From positions 13,200,283 to 13,264,282 of the forward strand of contig OY855914.1 of assembly GCA_963693305.1 (NCBI GenBank): a stretch of DNA of 64,000 nt. Direction: 5' to 3'. The first letter of the stretch is position 1; every line of letters begins with the position of its first letter. Below, in pieces: positions 46,311 to 57,603 of this stretch. The translations under genes and the position numbers were made by a program. The notes under the pieces are model-generated. The model was not told where the DNA came from. It worked only from the letters and a program-made list of their open reading frames with translations, and ran no database searches. This DNA comes from Meandrina meandrites (lineage: Eukaryota > Cnidaria > Anthozoa > Scleractinia > Meandrinidae).

Positions 46311-47888
46311 CAAAAACGTTTTATCTTCTTTTATCATTCGTTCATCCACATGGCCTAAATTTTCTAACTGGAGAGAAATAAGATAAAACTGCAACGTTAG
46401 CTTTGAGTAACATTCATGTTTCAGTAGTCTATGAGGTGTGGCTTTAAGAGAGCTGCTGTTGTTTAATAACGGAAATGTGTACTCGAAAGAAGGAGCAGTG
46501 ATGTTCACAAAGGTAACTAACGAATTAATCTTCCGTTAATGGCAACAGCTAACTCTGTTTACCTGACAATACCGTGAAAATGGAAATTTTCCGCACGTGA
46601 CTTTACTTTATATGGGCTAAATAACTTTTATTAAAAATAATTGAACAGTGTTTAAACATCTTTGAAGCTTTCTTGTAATTGGGTTACGTTCATGTTGCAA
46701 ATATTACAACTTACCCATTCGCTATAAGAAATTTAGTCATCCTTTTTTTAATTTTTGTGATTGAACAGTAAGTTTTAGTATTCCCGCTCTGCAATCGTTT
46801 CTGTTCTTCTGCAGTCAGTTTACGAAACGAGTCTTAAAAATATACAATGGCAAAACAAGAGTTGCTTGATGAAAAATTATAGCCTATCTCCCTGTAATTT
46901 TTGACGTTTTACACATTCATTATAAAACGAAAATGAAATGAAATGTAAAGAACGGCAAGAACAATGTTGCAGTTTAAAGTGGTGAATTTAAGTCGTATAA
47001 TATTGTGATTGGAAACGAATATTATGTCGATGTCGCTGCCTTCTCGGCAGATATATTTTATTAGGTTTTAATTGAAAGAAATGGCTGCGTATTGACTGTC
47101 AGTAAAGAAGGGCAAATATTTTAAACTTGTTTTGATGCCGATCATTAATTTTCTATTCTATTCTATAGCTTTCATTTGTATTAACAGGCTACTATATATA
47201 TATGCAACTTCAAGTAGAGCCCAAATGATTTATTTCGTGGACTTGAAGAAACAACTCATTTAATCGATCGAATATAGCTTCTGGCTGAAGTGACAGGCAG
47301 TTAGAGTCAAGTAAAGGTTCTTGTAGCATGGAGTCAGATCAGATTAAACTGAGTAGTGTGTGATCAATGTCATTTGTATAATTACTTTCAAAATTCCAAG
47401 AATTAAACATGTTAGTTTCTCAAGTTCGTTTGAGAATGGTACCTCACAAGGTATGAAACTGGATGACTCAGTTAAAAATGTTGTTAATATTTCAAAAAAT
47501 GGTTTAATTTCATGACTGTCAATCTCAATTGAGAATGCTATCTTACAAATAAACTTATCGCTAAAGGAAAGTATGATTAAATTTCAATTAGATAGCAGAA
47601 TAACTTGTGAAAAACTAAAACGTTTGGTTCTGGACCGTTGATCTTCCATTGTCAAGTAGGAATTCTGATTAAGAACCTTAGGTAAATTTTTAAAGGATCT
47701 AGCATACCAACCTTTCTTCTTAAGTGAGAACGCTTTCCCTTTTGAGGATTACAGTACATGGCACCTGGTCGGCATCTATTTTTAAAGTCCGGACTGGGTT
47801 TGGACTCCACAGACTGGATAAAGAATACTGTTAGGCAAGTCAAAATTACAACAAAACATATATAGGTCCTGACTATCATTTTCGTCAT
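46311..47888 (-). CDS. CRPG secreted peptide precursor, gene B (exons 1-2; last exon uncertain)
   Basis: Exon 1 (47888-47712, 59 codons) encodes a signal peptide (MTKMIVRTYICFVVILTCLT then a hydrophobic run to about residue 29), then KPSPDFKNR and CRPGAMYCNPQKGKR, a C-x6-C loop followed by Gly-Lys-Arg, and ends HLRRK at the donor AAAG|GTTGGT in phase 0. Exon 2 (46367-46311, exactly 19 codons) follows TTATTTCTCTCCAG, reads LENLGHVDERMIKEDKTFL, and ends at GTAAGT; it matches exon 2 of gene C in length, phase and pattern (L-x-N...D-x-T-F). Gly-Lys-Arg after the loop is the classic signal for dibasic cleavage and C-terminal amidation, so the product could be a cyclic amidated peptide. A possible last exon is 46175-46131 (AGIPIMKSKRYWIQ, stop), phase 0 but with a mediocre acceptor. 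TATA box at 47969-47976. Function inferred. Confidence 0.68.
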
Positions 47889-47968
47889 ATTTTGAATACA
47901 CAATTTGGTTTGTGGACCTCACTAGTTGAGTGGAGGTGATATGATGTCGATCGGCCTGAAACGGTCTT

Positions 47969-47976
47969 CTTTTATA
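47969..47976 (-). promoter_or_regulatory. TATA box of gene B
   Basis: CTCCTATAAAAGAAG on the minus strand, about 81 bp upstream of the ATG at 47888, which puts a predicted start site about 50 bp before the ATG. Confidence 0.6.
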
Positions 47977-49307
47977 GGAGCTTACTATTGTTAAGATTTC
48001 TTACTGAAGTACCGTAGGTTGCTTTAATTGAAGCTCAGTGACGGATACAAATGACATTGTGGGCAGATGATTTTTCATTACTATGACAGTTATAAGGAAA
48101 CTGACAAATATGTAATAACTCCTCTACATTTTAATTCCGTCTTCATCTATTGTTTAGTAAAAACCAGAAAAACAGGTGCTTTTGACCAATAACGCCAACA
48201 GGGGGAAGAGAAATGCAAATTAGGCAAACATCCGACGGGGATCTGCTCAACAAAACAATAATTTGCGTTTGATTTCAGTAAACAGTGTGGAGTATTTAAA
48301 ATTGAGTTCCTGTTATGTCCATAGATTACTTTTATTTATTCTTACCAGTTCTCGCTTTAATTAATGTAGCAGAGTAAACACTTAAATTGTTTATTTTAAA
48401 AGTAGGTTAATCTCAATAACAAAATATTTTATTCCTTCAAGTATATTGACGTTGAAAATTATCCATCAGCGATTTAAAGCCTTTTCAGCTCGTTTGTTAG
48501 AATATAGTATTTATTTTAACGTTTCAGCTCTTCTTGTGTGGAGATTAACTGAAAACATCAAGATGTTTGTTGTCCAATTTCGCACTAGTTAGTAATAACC
48601 CTAGGGATTGAAGTGTCATTCCCCTTGAAATCAATTAAGGCCATAATCCAAAGGACTTCGACTATATTAAAATAAACAAATTTAAACTACATTTAAATAA
48701 TAATTACAAAACATACGAAACTGGAACCTCTGCGGATACTTTAAAGACGCCGACGACGACATTAAGAAAATTTTAATTTCCGAATAAAACTTGATTGCTT
48801 CTTTCGCAAGGAAAAACCGTTTGCTGTGGAGCGGATGATGTAAATTTAAAATAAAATTAAAATGATTAGTAATAGCCTGACGTTGGTACAGTATAACATG
48901 GCTTATATTAACTTGGGTTGTTGTACAAACATATCAATTGTGTTGCAAATAGGGAATGTTTAAACACAACGTATTTGGCAATAAGAATATTCAGTACTGT
49001 CTATAGACGTCGACTTTCATGAATTTGCAAGTCTTTAGCTAGTTTTTTTTTCTCAAAGTAAAAGTCGTTTTGCTTCTCATTTCATTCTCTTGTCATTTTC
49101 CCGGTTCCAAGACATAATTAAATAAAACGAATGCAACGGAGCTCTACAACTTTTTTTCTGCCGCATGCAGTACAAGTCGACATAACTATTGTCCAGAGAT
49201 CAAATACTAAGCCCGACGTCAGCTTCCTGATGAATAAGACATTTCCAAATTAAATCTACAGGTAAAGATCCGCTTCAACGTGCTTGCTTTAATTCAAGTC
49301 TGTAAAT
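47977..49307. other. Spacer between peptide genes
   Basis: No repeat end or exon recognised; plain AT-rich DNA. Confidence 0.4.
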
Positions 49308-49394
49308 TTAGAAATCAGTAGCGATAACTTTCAACTTCTTACCACTTCGGATCATGGGTTTTAACCAGTCGCTTTTGCGCCTTAGGATCTTAAT
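49308..49394 (-). other. Orphan phase-0 terminal-exon candidate
   Basis: After the tract TTTATCTGTTTGATCTGATTAAG on the minus strand an open frame in phase 0 reads ILRRKSDWLKPMIRSGKKLK then VIATDF and a stop. It has the form of a basic last exon as in the peptide genes but no signal-peptide exon sits close upstream. Could be an alternative end for gene C or chance. Confidence 0.2.
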
Positions 49395-49473
49395 CAGATC
49401 AAACAGATAAAGTACTGAATGATTTCCCGGACATGAGCCGTTTGAAAGGTTTCTTGGAAAAGCAGAATAGGAG

Positions 49474-49820
49474 ACACAGTACTCTGAAAATGGAATGAAA
49501 TCTACATGAATCAAATAAATGAAAGTAGCTAAATATGAATATGAAAGTTCGTGTGACAAGTGGCTGTCTGTTGTGGAGCATCTAGCATCTCCAATGTAAA
49601 GTCCGTGTACGAGCCTAGTGGCTCATACAGCCGGAGAGAATAAGGGACACAGTACTCTGAAAGTGGAATGAAATCTACATGAATCGAATAAATGAAAGTA
49701 GCTAAATATGAATATGAAAGTTCGTGTGACTAGTGGCTGTCTGTTATGGAGCCACTAGCATCTCCAATGTGAAGTCCGTGTACGAGCCTAGTGGCCCATA
49801 CAGCCGGCGCGTATTTCTGA
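49474..49820. repeat. Tandem duplication, period 173 bp
   Basis: Two near-identical units starting ACACAGTACTCTGAAA at 49474 and 49647, each running through ATGAATATGAAAGTTCGTGT and GTCCGTGTACGAGCCTAGTG to CATACAGCCGG. Few differences, so a young duplication. Confidence 0.85.
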
Positions 49821-50276
49821 TTCAGTGTAGCAAAGGAGTATTTCTACCGCCTCCCTCCATCCCTCCCTCCTGGATGTGATGCACACTAACCATTAATTAT
49901 AAGGTCACCACACCGCCCACATGATAGCATGTCTTCCGTCATAAACGTCAGAATTGAGGCCAGGCGCGATAAAACTGTAATACATTTAATTTGCACTTTT
50001 GGTTTATTTGGCTTTTTCATATCAATGTCATATCATATCATATCATATCTTATTATATGGAGGAGAGTGTTTTACTGGGAACTAAACCACTCGTAGATTC
50101 CATCCGGGACCGGGACGTATTTTCCGTTTGACACGCTTACGAGTGTCGTATCGCTCATTGACGTCACGATTCGCGCCATTTCTACTTTGTTGAATGAACT
50201 TCGTTTCTTGTGTCGTTTGTTGTCAGCAAGCACCGACAAGCAGGTTTAATTTGTTTAATTAAGGAGGCTTCCAATT

Positions 50277-50922
50277 GTTTCCAGCACATTCCAGCGCTTA
50301 AACTTTGATGGGCCAGTACTACAAATCCTTATCAGTTGCTGCTACAATAATGATATCAAACAAATGTCCGATCATTACTAAAGAAGTTGTAGCCATTTTC
50401 AGGACGTCACTGGTTACCATAGCAATAGTTTATCCTGTTAAAAACACCCTTAATTTTCCATTTTAGTGCTTATAACGCAAAAATGAGCACGGTGACCCCC
50501 ATTTTTTATTATTGAATAATGACCTGCATGGTAAGATGCAACTTTTTGCAAAGTTAAAAAAAATTTTATCTAGCGGTTTTAGAGCCACCTTAAATTCTCG
50601 GAATTTTAAGGTGGCTCTGAAACTGCTAGATAAATTTTTTTTTAACTTTGCAAAAAGTTGCATCTTACCATGCTGGTCATTATTCAATAATAAAAAATGG
50701 GGGTCACCGTGCTCATTTTTGAGTTATAAGCACTTAAATGGAAAATTAAGGGTGTTTTTAACAGGTTAAACTGTTGCTATGGTAACAAGTGACGTCATAA
50801 AAATGACTTTAACTTGTTCAGTAATGATCAGACATTTGTTTGATATCATTATTGTAGCAGCAACTGATAAGGATTTGTAGTACTGGCCCATCAAAGTTTA
50901 AGCGCTGGAAATTGCTGGAAAC
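50277..50922. mobile_element. 646-bp foldback (near-perfect palindrome) element
   Basis: Starts GTTTCCAGCA and ends TGCTGGAAAC; two arms of about 320 bp mirror each other around 50599 (CCTTAAATTCTCGGAATTTTAAGG centre), including TAAACTTTGATGGGCCAGTA and TACTGGCCCATCAAAGTTTA. There is practically no loop. Frames on opposite strands (50463-50687, 50512-50769) encode the same peptide because of the symmetry and are not genes. A solo arm end lies at 14745-14935. Target duplication not resolved. Confidence 0.8.
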
Positions 50923-51539
50923 TTTTAGAAGGAATTCTTCGCAAGGAATTGCACAAAGTGCAAGATGTAGTAAAGAAGAAAACAAAAGCAGTCGAAAACT
51001 ATCGGCCGTCATCAAGACATTGCCGCATCGGATTCAAGTCAAAGTCAGTGATGTTTTTAGTTCTTACGTGGTATGTTATTTAGTTGACAAGTATTTCATG
51101 TATTTTTTTTTTATTGGAATTCAGTTAGTGTTCAGTTCTATATCCTGGGGTCCGTTTCTAGCCCTCGAAAGTCCCGAAAAGTTTTCGCACCCGGAAAGCC
51201 ATAGCAAAGTCTTAAACCTTATGATTACAGAGCTACTTAATTCCATGATAAGTTTAATATGAACATGGGTTCCCTTCATACAAAGTTTCAGGCCTATACA
51301 CTTCTCTGTTTTGAAGTTACAGATAACTCAAAATGGTTTTGCGGACCCGAAAAGATTCCTGGGCTTTCGAGAAACGGGCTCCTGGACGAGTGCTTTGTAT
51401 TTTCTGTTCGATTCTGTGAAGACGAACGGTGATTTGTAAAACTTGCTCGATTTCTCGAAAACAATAAAATAAAAATCGGCAATTTCAACTACATCTGGTA
51501 TCCACATAATAAAAAGAACATTAAAAGATGCCTCAAAGA
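50923..51539. other. Spacer, nothing supported
   Basis: Open frames at 50912-51262 and 51294-51582 run partly through the foldback end and have no splice support. Near-identical phrases such as GGACCCGAAAAGATTCCTGG and a CTTTCGAGAAACGGGCTCCT block suggest repeat-derived sequence. Confidence 0.35.
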
Positions 51540-51850
51540 TATGAATTTGATGTTCTCGTGGCAAAAACGACATCCGCATCAAATCCGTCCTTCTTTCGAT
51601 ACAAGGACCGCTTAAGCCGTTCCCAATAATCCAAGGTTATCTACAAGGCTAGTTGCTGGGATTGCGATGAACTTTACACTCTACATTGGCAAAACAAAAC
51701 GAAGGCTCCAGAATAGGAAAACAGAACATTTTAACGCTCTTGTTAAAAGGGATCTTTCTTCGACCATTGCTGAACATGTAAGAGCCACTGGACATAATAT
51801 CAAATGGGACCATTTTGATAATCGGTTCAGGAAAATCTGATTAACCCTGT
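51540..51850 (+). pseudogene. Second Penelope-like remnant, GIY-YIG domain
   Basis: Conceptual translation with frameshifts reads FFRYKDRLSRSQ, VIYKASCWDCDEL, then YIGKTKRRLQNRKTEHFNAL and STIAEHVRATGHNI, the Cys-containing lead-in and GIY-YIG nuclease of a Penelope-like element. It differs clearly from the 27-30 kb element (YIGETKRRLKDRFNEH), so it is another family. Contains at least one stop and one frame change. The ACGAAACGTC at 52075-52084 may mark its 3' end. Confidence 0.7.
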
Positions 51851-52112
51851 GAAATTAAGGAGACTTTATTTATCCAAGAGCTAAAGCCTTCTTTAAATGT
51901 GAACATCAGCAGCGAAAAGCTTCTGTTATTTTCATAGTTAATTTATTATGTTATATTAGATTACTGCTGAAGATCATCTTTTGTTCTCAGTGTAGGTTCC
52001 AGACCCCCGTTTTATGTATAAACAGTTGTCAAAAAGTTTTACCTTTGCTTTCGAAAATGTATGTAGTCTAGCATACGAAACGTCAAGTCGAATAAATATA
52101 CGTTATTTTGGA

Positions 52113-52192
52113 ATGTTTATCACCGCGGTTTGTCTACTATTATTAGTCAAGCCCTTAATTGCTGTATCGGAAGGGTCGTCAAGTTTCCCCGG
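52113..52192 (+). CDS. Possible orphan signal-peptide exon
   Basis: ATG at 52113 begins MFITAVCLLLLVKPLIAVSE, a good signal peptide, then GSSSFP, and reaches a strong donor CCCGG|GTAAGC in phase 2. The peptide genes here use phase 0, so this is not simply another copy. No downstream partner exon recognised. It starts about 30 bp after the Penelope remnant's putative end. May be chance. Confidence 0.28.
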
Positions 52193-52350
52193 GTAAGCCT
52201 GCCATTGAGAAGGCGAGTTTTGGACAGTGTACGTGCAGTGCGTGATTGCCTTTTGTCAGGCGCCTCGTGTGCGTGATCAAGATTAACGAAGATGGCTTCT
52301 TTTCGACCTTGGTTGTGAGTAAAATGCTTTGGTTTACATGCTGCTCTTTA

Positions 52351-52525
52351 TAGAGCGTTTTAACATGACATCTCGGTAACCATATTGGTGTTCCAAAACA
52401 AAGAGACGGCGGCCATATTGGTGAACCAAGCCATTCCTCCGGGAATCAAACTATTTTTATGCAAAAATCGTCTTTTGTTTTTGCAAACCAATATGGCCGC
52501 TGGTCACGTGAGTGAAAACGCTCTA
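52351..52525. mobile_element. Inverted-repeat MITE, 175 bp
   Basis: TAGAGCGTTTTAACATGACA at the left and GTCACGTGAGTGAAAACGCTCTA at the right, inverted; inner arms share CCATATTGGT. The AGAGCGTTTTCACTCACGTG end is, from memory, frequent in coral genomes. Confidence 0.62.
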
Positions 52526-52689
52526 TTTTTGTCTATTGATTCGTGTTTATTCCCGCAAGTCATAGAAATTTAGAGTCATGCATGTTTAATATTCCTCCTC
52601 CCCCCTCCTCCCTTGAATTCCCAAGGTACGTGCAACCTTCATATATCTAGGGAAATAAAACCGTAGCTAGTTCTAACGAGGGAAAATTA

Positions 52690-52717
52690 TACTGGGGATC
52701 ATCATCCCCAGTATATA
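52690..52717. repeat. Short perfect hairpin
   Basis: TATACTGGGGAT and ATCCCCAGTATA face each other across a 4-bp loop. No adjacent gene; meaning unknown. Confidence 0.5.
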
Positions 52718-53446
52718 TATGCCAGTGGTACAATGAAAAGAGTCACACGACCAGCTTTTTGTGTTTTCAGCTTTTTAGGCTGTAAAATATAAACGTAAAA
52801 GAAAGAAGGCCCAATGGTATCAATTAAGAGGAAATTCTCGTCTTAAGATAAGTGGGTAGACCAAAGTTAACCCGAGTTATATTAAGGGGCAATTTTTCCT
52901 ATATTTTTTTAATTAATTAATACCTATTGCGGTTGCCCTTTTTACTGAATTTAAATGCATCATCCCAATAAATTATTGCGTTCTCAATAGACTTGCTACA
53001 AGTCGACCTCACGAGTTAAAACGCCCCAACGATTTATTATTTTTTAACATTTTTGACATTTATTTTAGCTTTCGTTTTCGTTTTTTTGCTGACCAACCAA
53101 CCCATTTTCACGGAAGTGAGACGATGGGAAACAAAACATTTTATTGTGATGGTTAAATAAAAGAGCGCGTAGAGAGTCAAGCTGCTAAGATACTGGGGGC
53201 GATGACAATGATAATGATGATGATGATGCAAAACGTATCTTTATTGTTTCAAAACAACTTAGTAATTTTAATTATTGTAACACGCACTTCACTTTAAGGG
53301 CTTCCTTGGCCAGTTCATCCAATCAATTCAAAGACAACTTGTTTACCATTCATATAGTTTGCACATTTTTCTCTTTTGGAAGTAGATTCACAGACTGCTT
53401 AGACTTTATAACTTTCTTTGATTAACTGACATAGTCTGGTGAAAAT

Positions 53447-54494
53447 TCAATACAAATTGTCCATTTTTTGATGCAGTTTGCTTTGTTTCCTTTGTTTTCC
53501 GAACTTGTCGTCTTGGAAGTTGTATCTTTCCTCATTGAAATTCTAGAACGGACACAAAGAAAGAAAAAAAAAGCAATTCAACTTTATTATAACAATTCAG
53601 CTCAAATGTTACAAGTTATTAAGTGATAAATGTACTCATTATTTATGCTGATGCTGTTCTGTTCCAGGCGTTCGGTTAGTTGTGGAACAGCGCGTAGCGT
53701 GACGACCATCGAGCACATCCCACACCACTCCCCTCATTTTTCGCTCGCCGTTTTTCGCGCAGCTCCCCACTAACCGAACGCCTGGAACAGACTAAATTTG
53801 AGAAAAGCATGTTAATCGACGACTGTCAAAAAGCCGGTATCTTTGAAATAAAACGTTAAAGGGGCAGTCTCACCAAGATTTAGTGCTACTTGAAAATACA
53901 ATTGGTGTTTAAAGGTTATTTTGTTGATAGGGAGTGCACCTTTTTAATTCTAGCACAGTTTACACAAAAACTTAGAAGACCTCTCGTGATACTGCCCCTT
54001 TAACGAGAAAAGCATTAAAATAAGTTCCCTAAGAAACCTACCGATATATAAGAGTGTTTTATTCATAAGGTTAAAATTTTCTCTTTGCTGTTCATGTTCT
54101 GCACTTTCAACAGTCTGCTCATAATAGCAAGGTGATTACTAGTTTACATGCCTACCTTAAACGTTTCATCGTCGGCAGCCAAACTACTTCTGAGGTCCAA
54201 CCGATTCCTTAACTGAAAATATAGACAGTTATTCTGTGTACAGAGTCTACTAAAATGAAGGTTAGCAGCTACGTTTTAGGCAAGAAAAAACATTCTCTTA
54301 TGTGGATGAACGTTAAGAAAAAAAGATTTCGCAAAAAGAGCTGTGTACCATTGCAGGCATCTCACTGCGACCAGTGTTATGGCGGCAAACATCGATCCCG
54401 GCATACAACGAGGACTTGAATTCGACACTCCAAAAGATAGGAGAAATACAGAACACAAGACAACGACAAATTTATGGCACATTACACTATTCAT
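53447..54494 (-). CDS. CMPG secreted peptide precursor, gene C (complete, 93 aa)
   Basis: Three exons, all phase 0. Exon 1 (54494-54366, 43 codons) has a signal peptide (MNSVMCHKFVVVLCSVFLLS...), then NSSPRCMPGSMFAAITLVA to donor GCA|GTGAGA. Exon 2 (54212-54156, 19 codons) follows TCTATATTTTCAG, reads LRNRLDLRSSLAADDETFK, donor GTAGGC; same length and pattern as exon 2 of gene B. Exon 3 (53542-53447, 31 codons plus TGA) follows a long T/C tract and CTAG, starts NFNEERYNFQDDKFG and ends in basic KQRKQSKLHQK then MDNLY. AATAAAG lies about 200 bp downstream. The CxPGxM core is kept but the second loop Cys is replaced by Ala and there is no Gly-basic site, so it cannot make the cyclic amidated product predicted for B, D and E. 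Two MITEs sit in intron 2. TATA at 54565. Confidence 0.65.
53658..53791. mobile_element. MITE in intron 2 of gene C
   Basis: TCTGTTCCAGGCGTTCGGTTAGT at the left edge is mirrored by ACTAACCGAACGCCTGGAACAGA at the right; about 134 bp. No coding capacity. Confidence 0.68.
53856..54003. mobile_element. Short TTAA MITE in intron 2 of gene C
   Basis: TTAAAGGGGCAGTCTCACCA at the left and GTGATACTGCCCCTTTAA at the right; 148 bp. Shares its terminal TTAAAGGGGCA with the 21739-22130 element. Confidence 0.68.
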
Positions 54495-54564
54495 TCTTCT
54501 GGCTCAACACAGCTGAGTTTCGAAAGTTGATTGCATCAGGACGTTGTAGTTTTGCAAACTTACA

Positions 54565-54571
54565 ATTTATA
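54565..54571 (-). promoter_or_regulatory. TATA box of gene C
   Basis: AGGACTATAAATTG on the minus strand, 71 bp before the ATG at 54494. Comparable spacing to gene B. Confidence 0.55.
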
Positions 54572-54599
54572 GTCCTGCTCGATTTTTATTACAATTTTA

Positions 54600-56384
54600 G
54601 GAAAATTGCCAATGTTTTATTTTTTCGATTATATCAGTATTTCCGACAGGACTGTGACAAAGAAGTTTCTATGGGAAATTTTACTGAGAAAGCTGTTAAG
54701 GTTTACAAAGGAAAAAGGCTGACATCCGACGTTTTTGATAAAGCGAATGAACCAATAGATACATGGCTATTTCTTCCTTAGCTACACTGTCAGAACGACA
54801 AACTAAGATGACATTTTCTTGGATGACTTTTTCGAAATAAATGGCGCCCCGATAGATTTTAGTAAAGAACGTGACAAATCAAAAAACGTTAATATCCTAT
54901 TAATAAATGAACTTATTGACTGAACGATAAAACAAAAGCTGTTCTAATTAACGCTTAAAAAGAGATTTAAAATAAAGTGTAAATCTGGCGAAGTTATCAA
55001 AGAGTTGGTATTTGCTAAAAAAGTATCATTTTAGCTGTCTTAGAACCTAATACAAAGAGAATTAGAGTGCTATCAACTTAATTGGGTTTTTAAATTAACC
55101 GCCGTCTATATTAAAAATATGTTATCCGGTTGTTACCTGTCTTTCTAAAACGGCGGTTGTAAAGAGGCTATTTTTATTTAAGGTTGTCTTAATACCGTAA
55201 CGGCTTTGTATTCAATACTTAATCTTTTCCTGCTTTATACAAGACGAAGGGAAAAAAAGAAAACACGAATAGAAATGACACAAATTTTCGCTGAAAAGAA
55301 TGCAAAAAACAATTTTGCAAACCAGAAAAACATCCTTGGTATAATTTTTGCTTGTTTTAAAATTGTTACGGACAACGGGAGGACTTAAAAGCCCCCATAC
55401 ACATCTTCACACTCCTTTTGACGTAGTTGGTATACCAGACACTCAGAATTTACTCCCAGCTGGCAACATAATAGTTGTTTTTAATTGCTGACCTGAGGTG
55501 ACTGTCTTGAAACCTTCACATTATGGCAACACTCAGTGTGGAGTGTATAGCACGTCATGAGCAACCAGAGATATAATACTCCGTCGTGCTAACAAAGTAT
55601 TTTATTTAGGACAATTATATAGTGGTCTTTCTTGCTTTCGAAATAAGTAAAACAGAATATTTACTCGAATTGTCCTTCTAAAAAACTCTATTGGGCTTAT
55701 AAGTCATCTCCGAACCATCTCTGCGAGATAAACAACTACATAGCTTGTTTTAGAGAAAGAACAAGAGTTTCAATTTATATTTTACAGAAGATCTTAGACA
55801 CTGGTCAGGATATGGAGTTTCTATTTGTTCCATAGTTTTGTATACTGTCTAACAATTATAATGGCTAGCTCGGCAGGCGGGTGAGATCAATCAAATCCTG
55901 TGCTGTGATTGGCTACCAAAGTGGGACCGCCCTTTATTGAGCAGGCTTGTTCGGTGAAGATAGGAAGGAATTATTAACAATTACAACAAATGTCCGATAA
56001 ACCGACTATTGACAAAAGAAAGCCAGTGAAATGGCAATGTCGAAGCATTCTTAATGGTGATAATGGTTGTAAGAGAATGAAAACACAGATATAATTGAAT
56101 ATCAGGTGCTACGTACAGCTTTTTCCAGGAGCCGTAATCGGGAAAGGATACCGTAAGCACGAGATCCACGCAGCCCTATATATATGATACGAGACAATTT
56201 TTATATTTTTAGAACGGTTAGTGCCATCCTCTACGTCATTAACACGCGCAAATACACGGGAATTGTGTGGGTTCTCGCGTCGATGTTGCCGGAGTTGTGT
56301 GATAAATATATAAAAATAAATAAATATATCACTTTATTTAAGTGTCAGAGTATTTAGCTCTGCTGTACTAATTGAGGACACTGT
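54600..56384. other. Spacer, nothing supported
   Basis: A 135-codon plus-strand frame at 54374-54781 is antisense to gene C exon 1 and has no independent support. Nothing else recognisable up to the SINE at 56385. Confidence 0.4.
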
Positions 56385-56575
56385 AAATAAGCAAACAAAT
56401 ATTACAAATAGAACAGAACCTTGTTAAAAATCCCAACTGGAAGGAGGCTGACCAGTCGGTTATTTATAAAGCGTTGAAAGGAGTTGAATTGGGACCACCG
56501 AAGACAAATCCATCTAGGGACCTCCGGAATACAAGTCTAGCGCCCTAACCACTAGGCCACGCTGAGAAGTGCCAT
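56385..56575 (-). mobile_element. tRNA-headed coral-type SINE
   Basis: On the minus strand: CAGCGTGGCCTAGTGGTTAG (A box), GGGCGCTAGACTTGTATTCC, GGAGGTCCC, then a body with GGTGGTCCCAATTCAACTCC and GACTGGTCAGCCTCCTTCCA, and a CCAGTTGGGATTTTTAACA tail. This order matches a SINE I recall as abundant in scleractinian corals. B box decayed. Confidence 0.65.
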
Positions 56576-57603
56576 GTGAGTCGCGAGTAACTCTGCCGCA
56601 AAAGACTCTGTGCTAAAAGTCGAGAACGAAAAAGAAATCAGTCGTTCTGTGAACAACAAATTTTTTATGGACGATATATGTACAATAGGGTCACAATAGG
56701 CTGTACCACTTCCGCATCGTGCTAAATTCATCTCCTGGATTTTGTCAATTAAGCACAAGACTAATCTACCGTTTAAAAATTAGAGAAGTTTTCTGAGGTG
56801 AAATTCACGATGACTCGTTTATATTTCAATTGTACTGTGGTAATGGCTGTATTTTTAAATATATGATTGGCAGCTTTTGTACGTGGATTATATTTGCCTT
56901 GGTTGTTTTTGTTGTTTATCATGTGCGTGAAAGTGACCATATAATATACATTTGTAAGAAATAGCCTCGAAACGGTTGTGGCTCAGTAAAAATTCAAAGC
57001 TTATCTCTGTTCTTGTCGACCAAGGTTTTGATTTGTCTTAAAATTGCATTTGTTTGACGAACTGTCTCAGAGAAGAATGTTCGGTAGCAAGAGAAAATTC
57101 TCTTGGTTGTAGCTCAAGCTTTCTGCCAAGTTAATAATTCCTTTTACTATTGAGGTGTTCTAATTGCATTTAATCCGATGTCAGAAGTCACAAGAGATTT
57201 TAATTTTAGGACTGATTTCGTTTTTGAATTCTTTGATGTCAAAAATAAATAATTCAGATTAATTACACTTTTTCCTTGTAATGATTGGAAAAAGTTAGTC
57301 ATCCCAAAGGGAAACAAAAATAGCAACAGTTGAATGCCCCCTGCTTTCAAAAGCAAGACCAAAATTAACTGCAGCTTTTTACATCATCTAACAAAGTAAG
57401 TACATGTCCAGAAAAAGAAAAGCTGCACTGAAAGTTATAATACAGGATACTAAAAGAAATATTTTGGAGCAGCATTAGTTAGATAAGTGACTTCAATAAA
57501 ATATTCTCATTATGCAGTAACTTACAACCAAGCATTAAAGAAAAATCGAAATGGCATATAGGGTTGAATTTCGAAAAAAAAATGGTTTGTGCATTTTTTG
57601 CTG

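Noticed and set aside
50463..50769. Two frames on opposite strands encoding nearly the same peptide
   Set aside because: Consequence of the foldback symmetry at 50277-50922.
53447..53542. Alternative frame of gene C exon 3 with a C-x6-C (CIKKWTIC)
   Set aside because: The two upstream junctions are phase 0, which selects the other frame; the Cys pair is probably coincidental.
54366..54494. Similarity of RCMPG to the melanin-concentrating hormone core
   Set aside because: Only three or four residues agree and loop sizes differ (C-x6-C against C-x8-C); not evidence of homology.
54374..54781. 135-codon plus-strand frame
   Set aside because: Antisense to exon 1 and the promoter of gene C, which has splice and paralogy support.
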